64,000 nt of DNA from Pseudomonas sp. CFBP 13711 (lineage in GTDB: Bacteria; Pseudomonadota; Gammaproteobacteria; Pseudomonadales; Pseudomonadaceae), in assembly GCF_014842265.1 (NCBI RefSeq), contig NZ_JACYVI010000003.1, positions 248,001 through 312,000 on the forward strand. Direction: 5' to 3'. Under the pieces are notes generated by a model. The model saw only the letters and a list, made by a program, of their open reading frames with translations, was not told where the DNA came from and made no database searches. Below are positions 35,728-43,502 of this stretch, piece by piece. Every line of letters begins with the position of its first letter. Position 1 is the first letter of the stretch. The position numbers and the translations under genes are program-made.

Positions 35728-36520
35728 TGTTGCGGAACTCCGGGTAGAGGCTCATGCCGCCGTCGATGAACAGCGTCGTGCCATGCACATAATCGGAGGC
35801 ATCCGAGGCCAGCCAGACAATGGCGTTGGCCACATCATCGGCCTCGCCCACCCGACCGTAGGGGATCAGCTCCAGCAGTTTCTTCTCGGCGTCGCCGCTG
35901 GTGGCCTTGGTGTTGATGGCGGTGCGAATCGCCCCCGGCGCGATGCTGTTGACGCGGATGCGCTGCTCGCCGACCTCTTGGGCAATGCTGCGCATCAACA
36001 GATCGACGCCGCCTTTCGACGCGGCGTAATTAACGTGGCCGGCCCACGGGATGACCTGATGCACCGAGCTCATGTGGATGATCTTGCCCAGGGCGCGAGA
36101 CACCTCGGGGCGGATGTCCTGTTTGGCGAACTGCCGCACTGCAGCGCGCGCGCAGAGAAACTGACCCGTCAGGTTGACATTGATGACGGTGTTCCAGTCC
36201 TCGAGGGTGATGTCGGCGAAGGCGGCATCCTTCTGCAGCCCGGAATTGGCGACGAGGATGTCCAGACGGCCGAACGCCTTCAGGGTCTCGGCGAACAGCC
36301 TTTCCACGTCCTGCTCGTTGGACACGTCGGCGCCAATGGCGATGGCCTGGCCGCCGGCGTCGATGATTTCTTGCGCGAGCTTCTGCGCGGGTTCGGGTTG
36401 CGAATGGTAGTTGACGACCACTGCCGCGCCGGACGCCGCCAGCCCTTTCGCCGCGCCGGCACCCAGTCCGGAACTGGCGCCGGTGACGAGGGCGACCTGG
36501 CCTTTCAAGGAAATCTGCAT
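35720..36520 (-). CDS. SDR-family oxidoreductase, glucose 1-dehydrogenase-like
   Basis: 266 aa classical SDR. The cofactor motif is VTGASSGLGAGAAKGLA (about residues 12-28), NSGLQKD follows in place of NAG, and the catalytic Ser-Tyr-Lys are in MSSVHQVIPWAGHVNYAASKGG (Y and K of YAASK). The C-terminus GTTLFIDGGMSLYPEF is typical of glucose dehydrogenase-like members. It overlaps the GH15 gene by 8 nt, which suggests a shared sugar pathway, for example oxidation of glucose released by the hydrolase. Confidence 0.9.
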   Translation of the reverse strand: MQISLKGQVALVTGASSGLGAGAAKGLAASGAAVVVNYHSQPEPAQKLAQEIIDAGGQAIAIGADVSNEQDVERLFAETLKAFGRLDILVANSGLQKDAAFADITLEDWNTVINVNLTGQFLCARAAVRQFAKQDIRPEVSRALGKIIHMSSVHQVIPWAGHVNYAASKGGVDLLMRSIAQEVGEQRIRVNSIAPGAIRTAINTKATSGDAEKKLLELIPYGRVGEADDVANAIVWLASDASDYVHGTTLFIDGGMSLYPEFRNNG

Positions 36521-36680
36521 GGAATGTAGAGCCTCATGGTGAGCGTTTTAATGCTGACTCATGGGGTTCTGCTGAAGTTCATCGGGAAAGGTTCGCCCCA
36601 ATGGCAAAAACGCTGCGTGCGGTGGCGTTGGCAGGCAAGGTTTGAGTGGTCACACCGCAAAATCGAGGGCGCCCGAACTG

Positions 36681-36778
36681 GCCTCTTCCCGGCTGAAGCC
36701 GGTCCTACAATTCGCGGTCCAGCCGGTCCCACCAAGCGCATGCGTATATTCAGTGGGACTGGCTTTAGCCGGGAAGGC
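36681..36778. repeat. REP-like inverted pair
   Basis: One arm at 36685-36706 (cttcccggctgaagccggtc) and an inverted arm at 36752-36776 (ctggctttagccgggaag) with a 45-bp spacer that itself contains a partial agccggtccc. It lies in the 349-bp gap between the divergent SDR and LysR genes; I see no gene in that gap. Confidence 0.8.
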
Positions 36779-36869
36779 TGGACGCCGAACGACCGTGCTC
36801 CATAAACTGCGTCCATCTGTCGCAGACCTCTAAAGAAGGGTGACGAATGTCGGGTAACGGGGACGATGT

Positions 36870-37793
36870 ATGAATCGCAATGAGCTGCGCAAGGCCGACA
36901 TCAACCTGATGGTGGTGTTCGAGACCTTGATGCAAGAGCGTAACGTGACCCGCGCCGCCGAGAAGCTGTTCCTCGGTCAACCCACCATCAGTGCCGCCCT
37001 CAACCGCCTGCGTGCGCTGTTTAACGATCCGCTGTTCATTCGCGTCGGTCACCGCATGGAACCCACGGCGCGGGCCAACGAGATCATCAGTCACCTGTCG
37101 CCGGCGCTGGACGCCATGTCCGTCGCCCTGAGCCTCACGCGGGAATTCGACCCGGCCAGCAGCGACATGACCTTCCGCATCGGTCTGTCGGACGACGTCG
37201 AATATAGCCTGCTGCCGCCGATGCTGCGCGCCATCCGTGAAGAAGCGCCGGGCATCGTGCTGGTGATCAAGCAGGTCAATTTCTGGAATGTCTCGGAATT
37301 GCTCATGTCCGGCGACATCACCGTTGGCGTTTGCCTGACCCGTGAGCTGCCGGCCAACGCCAAGCGGAAACTGCTGCGCAGCGTGCAGCCGATGGTGGTG
37401 CGGGCCGATTCGTCGCCTGAGCCGATCACCCTGGATGAATACTGCACCCGGCCCCACGTCGTGGTTTCCCACGTGGCGAACATTTCGAGCTTTGCGGATG
37501 AGTGGCTCGCCGCGATCGGGCGCAAGCGCACCGCCGTGCTGTCGGTGCCGCAATACAGCACGTTGCCGGCGTTGATGGAGGGGACGGATCTGCTGTGCAA
37601 TTTGCCGGATCACCTGACCCGGGCCATGGCCCGAACCGGTCTGCGCGGCGAACCGCTGCCGTTCGTGACGCCGAATCTGGAGCTGTCGATGGTCTGGCTC
37701 AGCGTCATGGACACCGACCCCGCCGAACGCTGGCTGCGCAAGCGGCTTGAGGCGTTCATGGGGGATGCCGGCGCTTCGAGCGCCGCGCCGTAA
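36870..37793 (+). CDS. LysR-type transcriptional regulator
   Basis: 307 aa. The winged helix-turn-helix is in residues about 10-68 (VFETLMQERNVTRAAEKLFLGQPTISAALNRLRALFNDPLF). This N-terminus, with LRKADINLMVVFETL, is typical of the LeuO/NodD-like subgroup. The effector domain follows (about 95-300). The target and ligand are unknown. It is divergent from the SDR-GH15 operon, separated by a REP pair. Confidence 0.88.
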   Translation: MNRNELRKADINLMVVFETLMQERNVTRAAEKLFLGQPTISAALNRLRALFNDPLFIRVGHRMEPTARANEIISHLSPALDAMSVALSLTREFDPASSDMTFRIGLSDDVEYSLLPPMLRAIREEAPGIVLVIKQVNFWNVSELLMSGDITVGVCLTRELPANAKRKLLRSVQPMVVRADSSPEPITLDEYCTRPHVVVSHVANISSFADEWLAAIGRKRTAVLSVPQYSTLPALMEGTDLLCNLPDHLTRAMARTGLRGEPLPFVTPNLELSMVWLSVMDTDPAERWLRKRLEAFMGDAGASSAAP

Positions 37794-37812
37794 TGCTCGA
37801 CGCTTTCCCATA

Positions 37813-38018
37813 GTAGGACCGGCTTCAGCCGGGAAGAGGCCGGTTTGGACGCCATCAAATTTGCGGTGTAGCCCCTGATGCGTTCCCGGCTAAAGCCAGC
37901 CCTACAGATAATCCGCGATCAAATGTGGGACCGGCTTCAGCCGGGAAAGCGTCGGCGGTGACAGCACAAGATTGTGGCGTCTATACCGGCCACTTCCCGG
38001 CTAAAGCCAGTCCCACTA
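37813..38018. repeat. Cluster of four REP-like sequences in alternating orientation
   Basis: Copies of the CCGGCTT(C/T)AGCCGGGAA family lie at about 37815-37836, 37886-37906 (inverted), 37928-37948 and 37994-38017 (inverted). They alternate in orientation and fill the 256-bp gap between the LysR gene and pstB. No gene is seen here; in particular there is no phoU after pstB. Confidence 0.82.
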
Positions 38019-38049
38019 AGACCTCCTGCAGCGCCAGCGATATTTCCAC

Positions 38050-38829
38050 TCAGCCAAAACGACCGGTGATGTAATCCTCGGTCTGGGTCTTGGACGGCTT
38101 GGTGAAGATGGTGTCGGTGTCGCCGTGTTCGATCAGTTCGCCCATGAACATGAACGCGGTGTAGTCCGAGCAGCGCGCGGCCTGTTGCATGTTGTGGGTG
38201 ACGATGATCACGGTGAACTGCTCTTTGAGCTCGGTGATCAGTTGCTCGATGCGACCGGTGGAGATCGGGTCGAGGGCTGAAGTCGGCTCATCCAGCAGCA
38301 GCACTTGCGGACGCAGCGCGATGGTGCGGGCGATGCACAGACGCTGTTGCTGACCACCGGAAAGGCTCTGGGCGCTCTGCTTGAGCTTGTCTTTCACTTC
38401 ATCCCACAACGCCGCGCCGCGCAGGGCCTGCTCGACGCGCTCTTCCATCTCGCGACGGGAGAGTTTTTCGTGGTGACGCACCGCGTAGGCGATGTTGTCG
38501 TAGATCGACATCGGAAACGGCACCGGCTTCTGGAACACCATGCCGACGTTGCTGCGCAGGCGGTTCATCGAGTAACCGGGAGCGAGAATATTCTCCCCGT
38601 TGAGCATCACTTCGCCTTTGGCCTCCTGTTTCGGGTACATCGAGTAAATGCGGTTGAACACGCGCAGCAGCGTGGACTTGCCGCAGCCGGACGGGCCGAT
38701 GATCGCGGTGATGCGCTTCTCGGGGATGATCATGTCGACCGATTTCAGCGAACGCTGAGCGCCGTAGTAGAAATCGAGACCGCGTACCTGGATTTTGGTT
38801 TTTTCGTCGGCGAGGGAAAGGTTGTTCAT
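38050..38829 (-). CDS. pstB: Phosphate ABC transporter ATPase PstB
   Basis: 259 aa. Walker A is GPSGCGKST, the signature is [14 protein letters not shown], and Walker B is [13 protein letters not shown]. The N-terminus [18 protein letters not shown] and the C-terminal [18 protein letters not shown] are characteristic of PstB. It powers high-affinity phosphate import. The start overlaps the pstA stop by 1 nt. phoU, which usually follows pstB, is missing here. Confidence 0.96.
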   Translation of the reverse strand: MNNLSLADEKTKIQVRGLDFYYGAQRSLKSVDMIIPEKRITAIIGPSGCGKSTLLRVFNRIYSMYPKQEAKGEVMLNGENILAPGYSMNRLRSNVGMVFQKPVPFPMSIYDNIAYAVRHHEKLSRREMEERVEQALRGAALWDEVKDKLKQSAQSLSGGQQQRLCIARTIALRPQVLLLDEPTSALDPISTGRIEQLITELKEQFTVIIVTHNMQQAARCSDYTAFMFMGELIEHGDTDTIFTKPSKTQTEDYITGRFG

Positions 38830-39707
38830 CAGGACGCCCTATTGCGCAAAAGGAGAAGACGGGAACTGAGGCTCAGTACCAGTACAAACATGGTCATAAT
38901 CAAAGCGCCGGCCCAGGCCAGGGAATGCCAGTCATCGAACGGACTCATCGCGTACTGGAAAATCACCACAGGCACGCTTGCGATCGGTTTGAGCAGGTCA
39001 CTGCTCCAGAACTGGTTACCAAAGGCGGTGAACAGCAGCGGCGCGGTTTCGCCGGTGATGCGCGCCAGCGCCAGCAGGATGCCGGTCACGACGCCGGCCT
39101 TGGCCGCACGCAGGACGATCTGCAGCGTCAGCTTCCACTGAGGCACACCCAGCGCCAGCGCGGCTTCGCGCATGGTCGAGGGTTGCAGCTGGAGCATTTC
39201 GTCGGTAGTCCGCACCACCACCGGGATCACCAGCAGCGCCAGGGCCAGGGCGCCGGCGATGGCCGAGAAACCGACCTGATGGTTGGTCACGGCGCTGAGG
39301 GGCAGGATCACCGCGGTGTACACGAACAGACCGAGCACGATCGACGGCGCCGACAGCAGAATGTCGTTGATAAAGCGCACCGCATTGCCCAGCTTGGTGT
39401 TGCGTGCAAACTCTGCCAGCCAGATACCGGCCATCAAACCGATCGGCGTGCCGATCAGCAGGCCGATGCCGGACATCAGGATGCTGCCGTAAAAGGCGTT
39501 GGCCAGACCGCCCGATGAGCCCGGTGGCGGGGTCATTTCAGTGAACAGACGCAGGTTCAGCGCTTCGAACCCGTTGACGATCGTGGTCAGCAGAATCCAC
39601 ACCAGCCACAACAGGCCGAAGGCCGTCGCGGCGCAGCTCAGGACCATCGCGATCCTGTTCTTGATCGCGCGGGCGCGGTACAGGTTTTCGTTATCGGCCT
39701 TACTCAT
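38829..39707 (-). CDS. pstA: Phosphate ABC permease PstA
   Basis: 292 aa with six membrane helices. The EAA loop segment [29 protein letters not shown] contacts PstB. The start overlaps the pstC stop by 4 nt. With PstC it forms the phosphate channel. A single short cytoplasmic N-terminus precedes the first helix. Confidence 0.95.
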   Translation of the reverse strand: MSKADNENLYRARAIKNRIAMVLSCAATAFGLLWLVWILLTTIVNGFEALNLRLFTEMTPPPGSSGGLANAFYGSILMSGIGLLIGTPIGLMAGIWLAEFARNTKLGNAVRFINDILLSAPSIVLGLFVYTAVILPLSAVTNHQVGFSAIAGALALALLVIPVVVRTTDEMLQLQPSTMREAALALGVPQWKLTLQIVLRAAKAGVVTGILLALARITGETAPLLFTAFGNQFWSSDLLKPIASVPVVIFQYAMSPFDDWHSLAWAGALIMTMFVLVLSLSSRLLLLRNRAS

Positions 39708-40699
39708 AGACCCTCCTTGCGCGACAGACGAGAGAGCATCAGACGGGCGATCGCCAGCACGATGAAGGTAACCACGAACAGCAGGAAGCCCAGGGCGATC
39801 AGCGCAGAACGGTGCAGGTCGGTGTAGGCCTCGCTGAACTCGTTGGCAATCACCGAAGCAATCGAGCTGCTCGGCATCATCAGCGATGCGGAGAACTGGT
39901 GGGCGTTGCCCAACACGAAGGTCACCGCCATGGTTTCGCCGAGCGCACGGCCCAGGCCCAGGAACACACCGCCGACCACCGCAGAGCGGGTGTAAGGCAG
40001 GACGATGTCCCAGACCACTTCCCAGGTCGTGCCGCCCAGTGCGTACGCCGACTCTTTAAGGGCAATGGGCACGCTGCGGAACACTTCGGTCATGACCGAG
40101 GTGATGAACGGGATAATCATGATCGCCAGCACGATGCCGGCGGTGAGCATGCCGATACCCAGTGGCGGGCCCTGGAACACCGGGCCGATCAGCGGCAGCG
40201 CGCCGAGGTTGTCGTTGATCCACGGGGCCATGTATTGCGCCATGAACGGGCCGAACACGAACAGGCCCCACATGCCGTAGATGATCGAAGGAATGCCCGC
40301 GAGCAGTTCCACCGCCGAAGCGATGGGCATGCGCAACCAGGGCGGTGCGACTTCAGTCAGAAAAACCGCGATGCCGAAGCTCACCGGAACGGCGATCAGC
40401 AGCGCGAGAAAGGAGGTGACCAGCGTGCCGTAGATCGGCACCAGCGCGCCGAACTTGCCGTTGACCACATCCCATTCGGTACTGGTAAGAAATTCGAAGC
40501 CAAAGGTCTTGAACGCCAGGGCACCGCCCCAGAGTGTCGAGCCGGCGATACTCGCCAGCAACAGCAGCACCAACAGAGCCGCTCCCAGCATCGTGCGCCG
40601 AAACCAGGCGTCGTGTCGGTGATCGCGGGCCGCGCGTTTTTCGCTCTCGGATAGTGCATCCGGAATCACAGCGGACATGTATTGGGTGTTCTCATTCAT
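39704..40699 (-). CDS. pstC: Phosphate ABC permease PstC
   Basis: 331 aa with six membrane helices and the segment ESAYALGGTTWEVVWDIVLPYTRSAVVGG as the ATPase-contact loop. The length is like E. coli PstC, not the very long PstC variant found in some other Pseudomonas Pst systems. It is 70 nt downstream of pstS on the same strand. Confidence 0.95.
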   Translation of the reverse strand: MNENTQYMSAVIPDALSESEKRAARDHRHDAWFRRTMLGAALLVLLLLASIAGSTLWGGALAFKTFGFEFLTSTEWDVVNGKFGALVPIYGTLVTSFLALLIAVPVSFGIAVFLTEVAPPWLRMPIASAVELLAGIPSIIYGMWGLFVFGPFMAQYMAPWINDNLGALPLIGPVFQGPPLGIGMLTAGIVLAIMIIPFITSVMTEVFRSVPIALKESAYALGGTTWEVVWDIVLPYTRSAVVGGVFLGLGRALGETMAVTFVLGNAHQFSASLMMPSSSIASVIANEFSEAYTDLHRSALIALGFLLFVVTFIVLAIARLMLSRLSRKEGL

Positions 40700-40769
40700 G
40701 GTAGGTCCACTCGCAAGGAAACCCTGCCACCGAGCGCTCGGTGACAGGGGTTAGCCGGATTACGTCGAG

Positions 40770-41789
40770 TTACTTGGTGAACTCGGTTTTCCAGTAGTCT
40801 TCGATCTTGCTGACCAGCGATGCAGGCAGAGGTACGTATTCCAGTTTTTCAGCGGCGCTCTGGCCTTTTTCAAGGGACCATTTGAAGAAGTCGAAAGCAG
40901 CCGCGCTTTTCTCGGCGTTCTTCGGTTGCTTGTACATGATGATCCAGGTGGTCGCGGTGATCGGCCATGCCGTCTTGCCCGGCGCGTTGGTCATGATCAG
41001 GTTGAAGTCTTTGGCGTTGTCCCAATCAGCCGTGTCAGCCGCTGCGGCGAAAGCTTTGGCGTCAGGCTTGATGAACTCGCCTGCAGAGTTCTGCAGTTGA
41101 GTGAAAGCGATGTCGCTCTTGGTGGCGTAGGAGTATTCAACGTAACCGATCGAGCCCTTGATCTGTTTTACGTAAGCCGCCACACCTTCGTTACCCTTGC
41201 CGCCCACGCCCACTGGCCATTGAACAGCCGAGCCAGTGCCTGGACCGGATTTCCATGCGTCGCTGACTTTGGTCAGGTAGCTGGTGAAGTTGAACGAAGT
41301 GCCAGAGCCGTCCGAACGGTGAACGACAGTGATGTTGGTATCAGGCAGTTTCACGCCATCGTTCAGTTTGACGATCGCAGGGTCGTTCCACTTGGTGATT
41401 TTGCCCTGGAAGATGTCGGCCAGGACCTGGCCGCTCAATTTCACGTCGTTGGCTTTGACGCCTTCGAGGTTGACGACTGGAACGATACCGCCGATGACGC
41501 TTGGGAATTGACCCAGGCCGCCGGCCTTGAGGTCTTCAGCGGACATCGGGGCGTCGGACGCGCCGAAGTCTACGGTGGCAGCCTTGATCTGGGCGATACC
41601 GCCGCCCGAACCGATCGACTGATAGTTCACGCGATTGTCAGCAGTTTTGCTGTAGTCCTGCGACCACTGGGAGATAACCGGGAATACGAAACTCGAACCA
41701 GCGCCCGTCACATCAACGGCGTGTGCCATACCCGACAGGCACATCGAAGCCATCAGAAGCGACAGGCGTTTTTTAGTCAGCAGAATCAC
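40770..41789 (-). CDS. pstS: Phosphate-binding protein PstS
   Basis: 339 aa. The signal peptide ends near MAHAVDVTG. The phosphate site is visible in TGAGSSFVFPV, SDAPMS and HRSDGSGTSFNFTSYL. It is the periplasmic receptor of the Pst transporter encoded downstream (pstC, pstA, pstB). A candidate Pho box lies about 75 bp upstream of the start. Codon choice is strongly biased and the ribosome binding region is simple, as expected for a protein made in large amounts under phosphate limitation. Confidence 0.96.
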   Translation of the reverse strand: MILLTKKRLSLLMASMCLSGMAHAVDVTGAGSSFVFPVISQWSQDYSKTADNRVNYQSIGSGGGIAQIKAATVDFGASDAPMSAEDLKAGGLGQFPSVIGGIVPVVNLEGVKANDVKLSGQVLADIFQGKITKWNDPAIVKLNDGVKLPDTNITVVHRSDGSGTSFNFTSYLTKVSDAWKSGPGTGSAVQWPVGVGGKGNEGVAAYVKQIKGSIGYVEYSYATKSDIAFTQLQNSAGEFIKPDAKAFAAAADTADWDNAKDFNLIMTNAPGKTAWPITATTWIIMYKQPKNAEKSAAAFDFFKWSLEKGQSAAEKLEYVPLPASLVSKIEDYWKTEFTK

Positions 41790-41863
41790 GGCAATACCTC
41801 AACAAGAGAATTTTGTGTGTGTGGTCACAGTTGAAGACCCGAGGCAGATTTAAAACTGGAAAC

Positions 41864-41881
41864 ATTTCTGTTTGATGACAG
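41864..41881 (-). promoter_or_regulatory. Candidate Pho box upstream of pstS
   Basis: Read on the minus strand the site is CTGTCAT-CAAA-CAGAAAT. The first 7-mer is an exact PhoB half-site and the second matches 4 of 7, with the normal 11-bp period. It lies 75 bp before the pstS ATG, a fitting place for PhoB activation. Confidence 0.6.
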
Positions 41882-42131
41882 TCTTGAGACCACGCGCCAA
41901 AACGGAGGCGTCTGTCAGCCATTTCCTACAGCGTGTAAAGCTGAAGTGCCCGGTTTTGTTGGCTAAGGCTGAGGTTGTCTAGCTGAAGGGAATTTAATAT
42001 CAATGCGCCACATATCGGCATCAAGGCATCAGATTTGTGGCAATTGAGCGGCGTCTGGGGCGGCACAGGGCTGTGTGAGACGTTGGCGGAGTTCTCCGGC
42101 CGTACGGCGCAACCGATCCATCGAGGGCAAT

Positions 42132-42165
42132 GTGTATCGAGATTTTACGACTCGCCTCGATACAC
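42132..42165. terminator. Inverted repeat 3' of the beta-lactamase gene
   Basis: GTGTATCGAG and CTCGATACAC form a perfect 10-bp stem with a 14-nt loop, 14 bp beyond the beta-lactamase stop. It has no clear T-run. It may terminate or protect the minus-strand transcript, or be an operator. Confidence 0.4.
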
Positions 42166-42178
42166 CTCGACGCTCGCC

Positions 42179-43105
42179 CTACACCCCAGCGGCAAGTCGC
42201 CCGATATCGGCCATCAGTGCGTTGATCTGATCACCGCTGGCTTTCGATCCGGTGTAATACGCCGTCACCAGAACAGGCGGCCGTTCGCCGGGCCAGATCA
42301 CCGCAACGTCGTTGCTGGCGTTGTTGGCACCTGAACCGGTCTTGTCGCCCACACGCCAACGGGCAGGGACGCCGGCGCGCAGCTTTTTGTCGCCGGTCTG
42401 ATTGTTCACCAGCCAAGCCGTCAATTGATCGCGCGAGGCCAGTGTCAGTTTTTCACCCAGCACCAGCGTCTTCAGGGTCTGCAGCATGGCGACGGGCGTG
42501 GTGGTGTCGCGCGGGTCACCCGGCCGGTTTTCATTCAGCTCGGGCTCGCGCCGGTCGAGGCGGGTTTGCGTATCGCCTACTGATCGCAGCCAGGCCGTCA
42601 GACCTTCGGGACCGCCCATGCTGTCGAGCAGCAGGTTGGCGGCGGTGTTATCGCTCAGTGTCATCGCCGCCTCGCACAGCGAACCGACGCTCAGCCCCTG
42701 CCCGCCCACGTGCAGCTCGGTGGTCGGTGAATACGGCACTAGTTGCTCAGCGGAATAGACGATGCGCCGCGACAGGTCCTCCTGCTTTCGATCAACCCGC
42801 GCCAGCACATGGGCGGCGGCCAGGCATTTGAAGGTGCTGCACAGGGCAAAGCGTTCATCGCCACGATGGCTGATCAGGCGCTGGCTCGCCGTGTCCAGAA
42901 TGGCAACCCCCAGCCGGCCGCCGTGACGACGTTCAAGGTCGGCCAGTTGCTGCTGGATGACTCGATCAGAAGAAGGCTCCGAGCGCCGCTCGAAAGCGAA
43001 TGAAGGAAGACTCAACAACGTGGGCACAGCCAGCAACGACGCGCCGATGAGGGTTCTGCGGGTGATCAAGATGAACGTCCTTGTGAAGGGCAACGAGCGC
43101 CGCAC
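42179..43105 (-). CDS. Class A beta-lactamase, Tat-type signal
   Basis: 308 aa from a GTG at 43105; a TTG at 43069 (giving LITRRTLIGA) has the better upstream AAGGA, so the N-terminus is uncertain. The signal has twin arginines (ITRRTLIGAS), which suggests Tat export, and ends near PSFAFE. All class A motifs are present: S-T-F-K (active serine and Lys), S-D-N, E-P-E-L-N-E-N (Glu166 and Asn170), and K-T-G-S-G. Residue 69 is Cys but position 238 is Gly, so the carbapenemase-type disulfide cannot form. It hydrolyses beta-lactams in the periplasm. No ampR-like regulator gene is adjacent. Confidence 0.92.
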   Translation of the reverse strand: MRRSLPFTRTFILITRRTLIGASLLAVPTLLSLPSFAFERRSEPSSDRVIQQQLADLERRHGGRLGVAILDTASQRLISHRGDERFALCSTFKCLAAAHVLARVDRKQEDLSRRIVYSAEQLVPYSPTTELHVGGQGLSVGSLCEAAMTLSDNTAANLLLDSMGGPEGLTAWLRSVGDTQTRLDRREPELNENRPGDPRDTTTPVAMLQTLKTLVLGEKLTLASRDQLTAWLVNNQTGDKKLRAGVPARWRVGDKTGSGANNASNDVAVIWPGERPPVLVTAYYTGSKASGDQINALMADIGRLAAGV

Positions 43106-43269
43106 GGATCATGGCACTCACCCCAATGGGACGAGCCGCCGCTGAGCCGCTGCGAACGGTGGGCAAACCGGCGCACATCATCCGGCCAGACGGCGGGACA
43201 TTTCAACCATCAGCCGCTAAACACGCACAATCATCGGCCCGCGCCCTCATCGCCCTTCCCACGTTGCCT

Positions 43270-43473
43270 TCAGTGCGATCGTTTGAAGGCCGGGATCGAC
43301 CGCACCCACATAAACAGCCGAAGGGTCGCCGGCGTGTCTACGGGCTCGTGGCTCGCCGCAAGCTCGCCGGCCAGGGACGCCAGCGACTGCGGCAACAACC
43401 AGGAGATCTCCTGCTCGGTGGCCTGATAAGGCATCGGGGTTTCCTCTTTCTCGAACGCTGGCCATGGGTTCAT
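43270..43473 (-). CDS. Small hypothetical protein downstream of the flavin fusion enzyme
   Basis: 67 aa from the ATG at 43473, with GGGAGAG seven bases upstream. No family recognised. It begins MNPWPAFEKEETPMPYQATEQE and is mostly helical by composition. It starts 29 nt after the stop of the PNPOx-ferredoxin fusion gene on the same strand, so it may be the last gene of that unit. A second frame on the same strand overlaps it, so the call is tentative. Confidence 0.45.
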   Translation of the reverse strand: MNPWPAFEKEETPMPYQATEQEISWLLPQSLASLAGELAASHEPVDTPATLRLFMWVRSIPAFKRSH

Positions 43474-43502
43474 CGCCGTCTCTCCCGCACACGCATGGAT
43501 GG

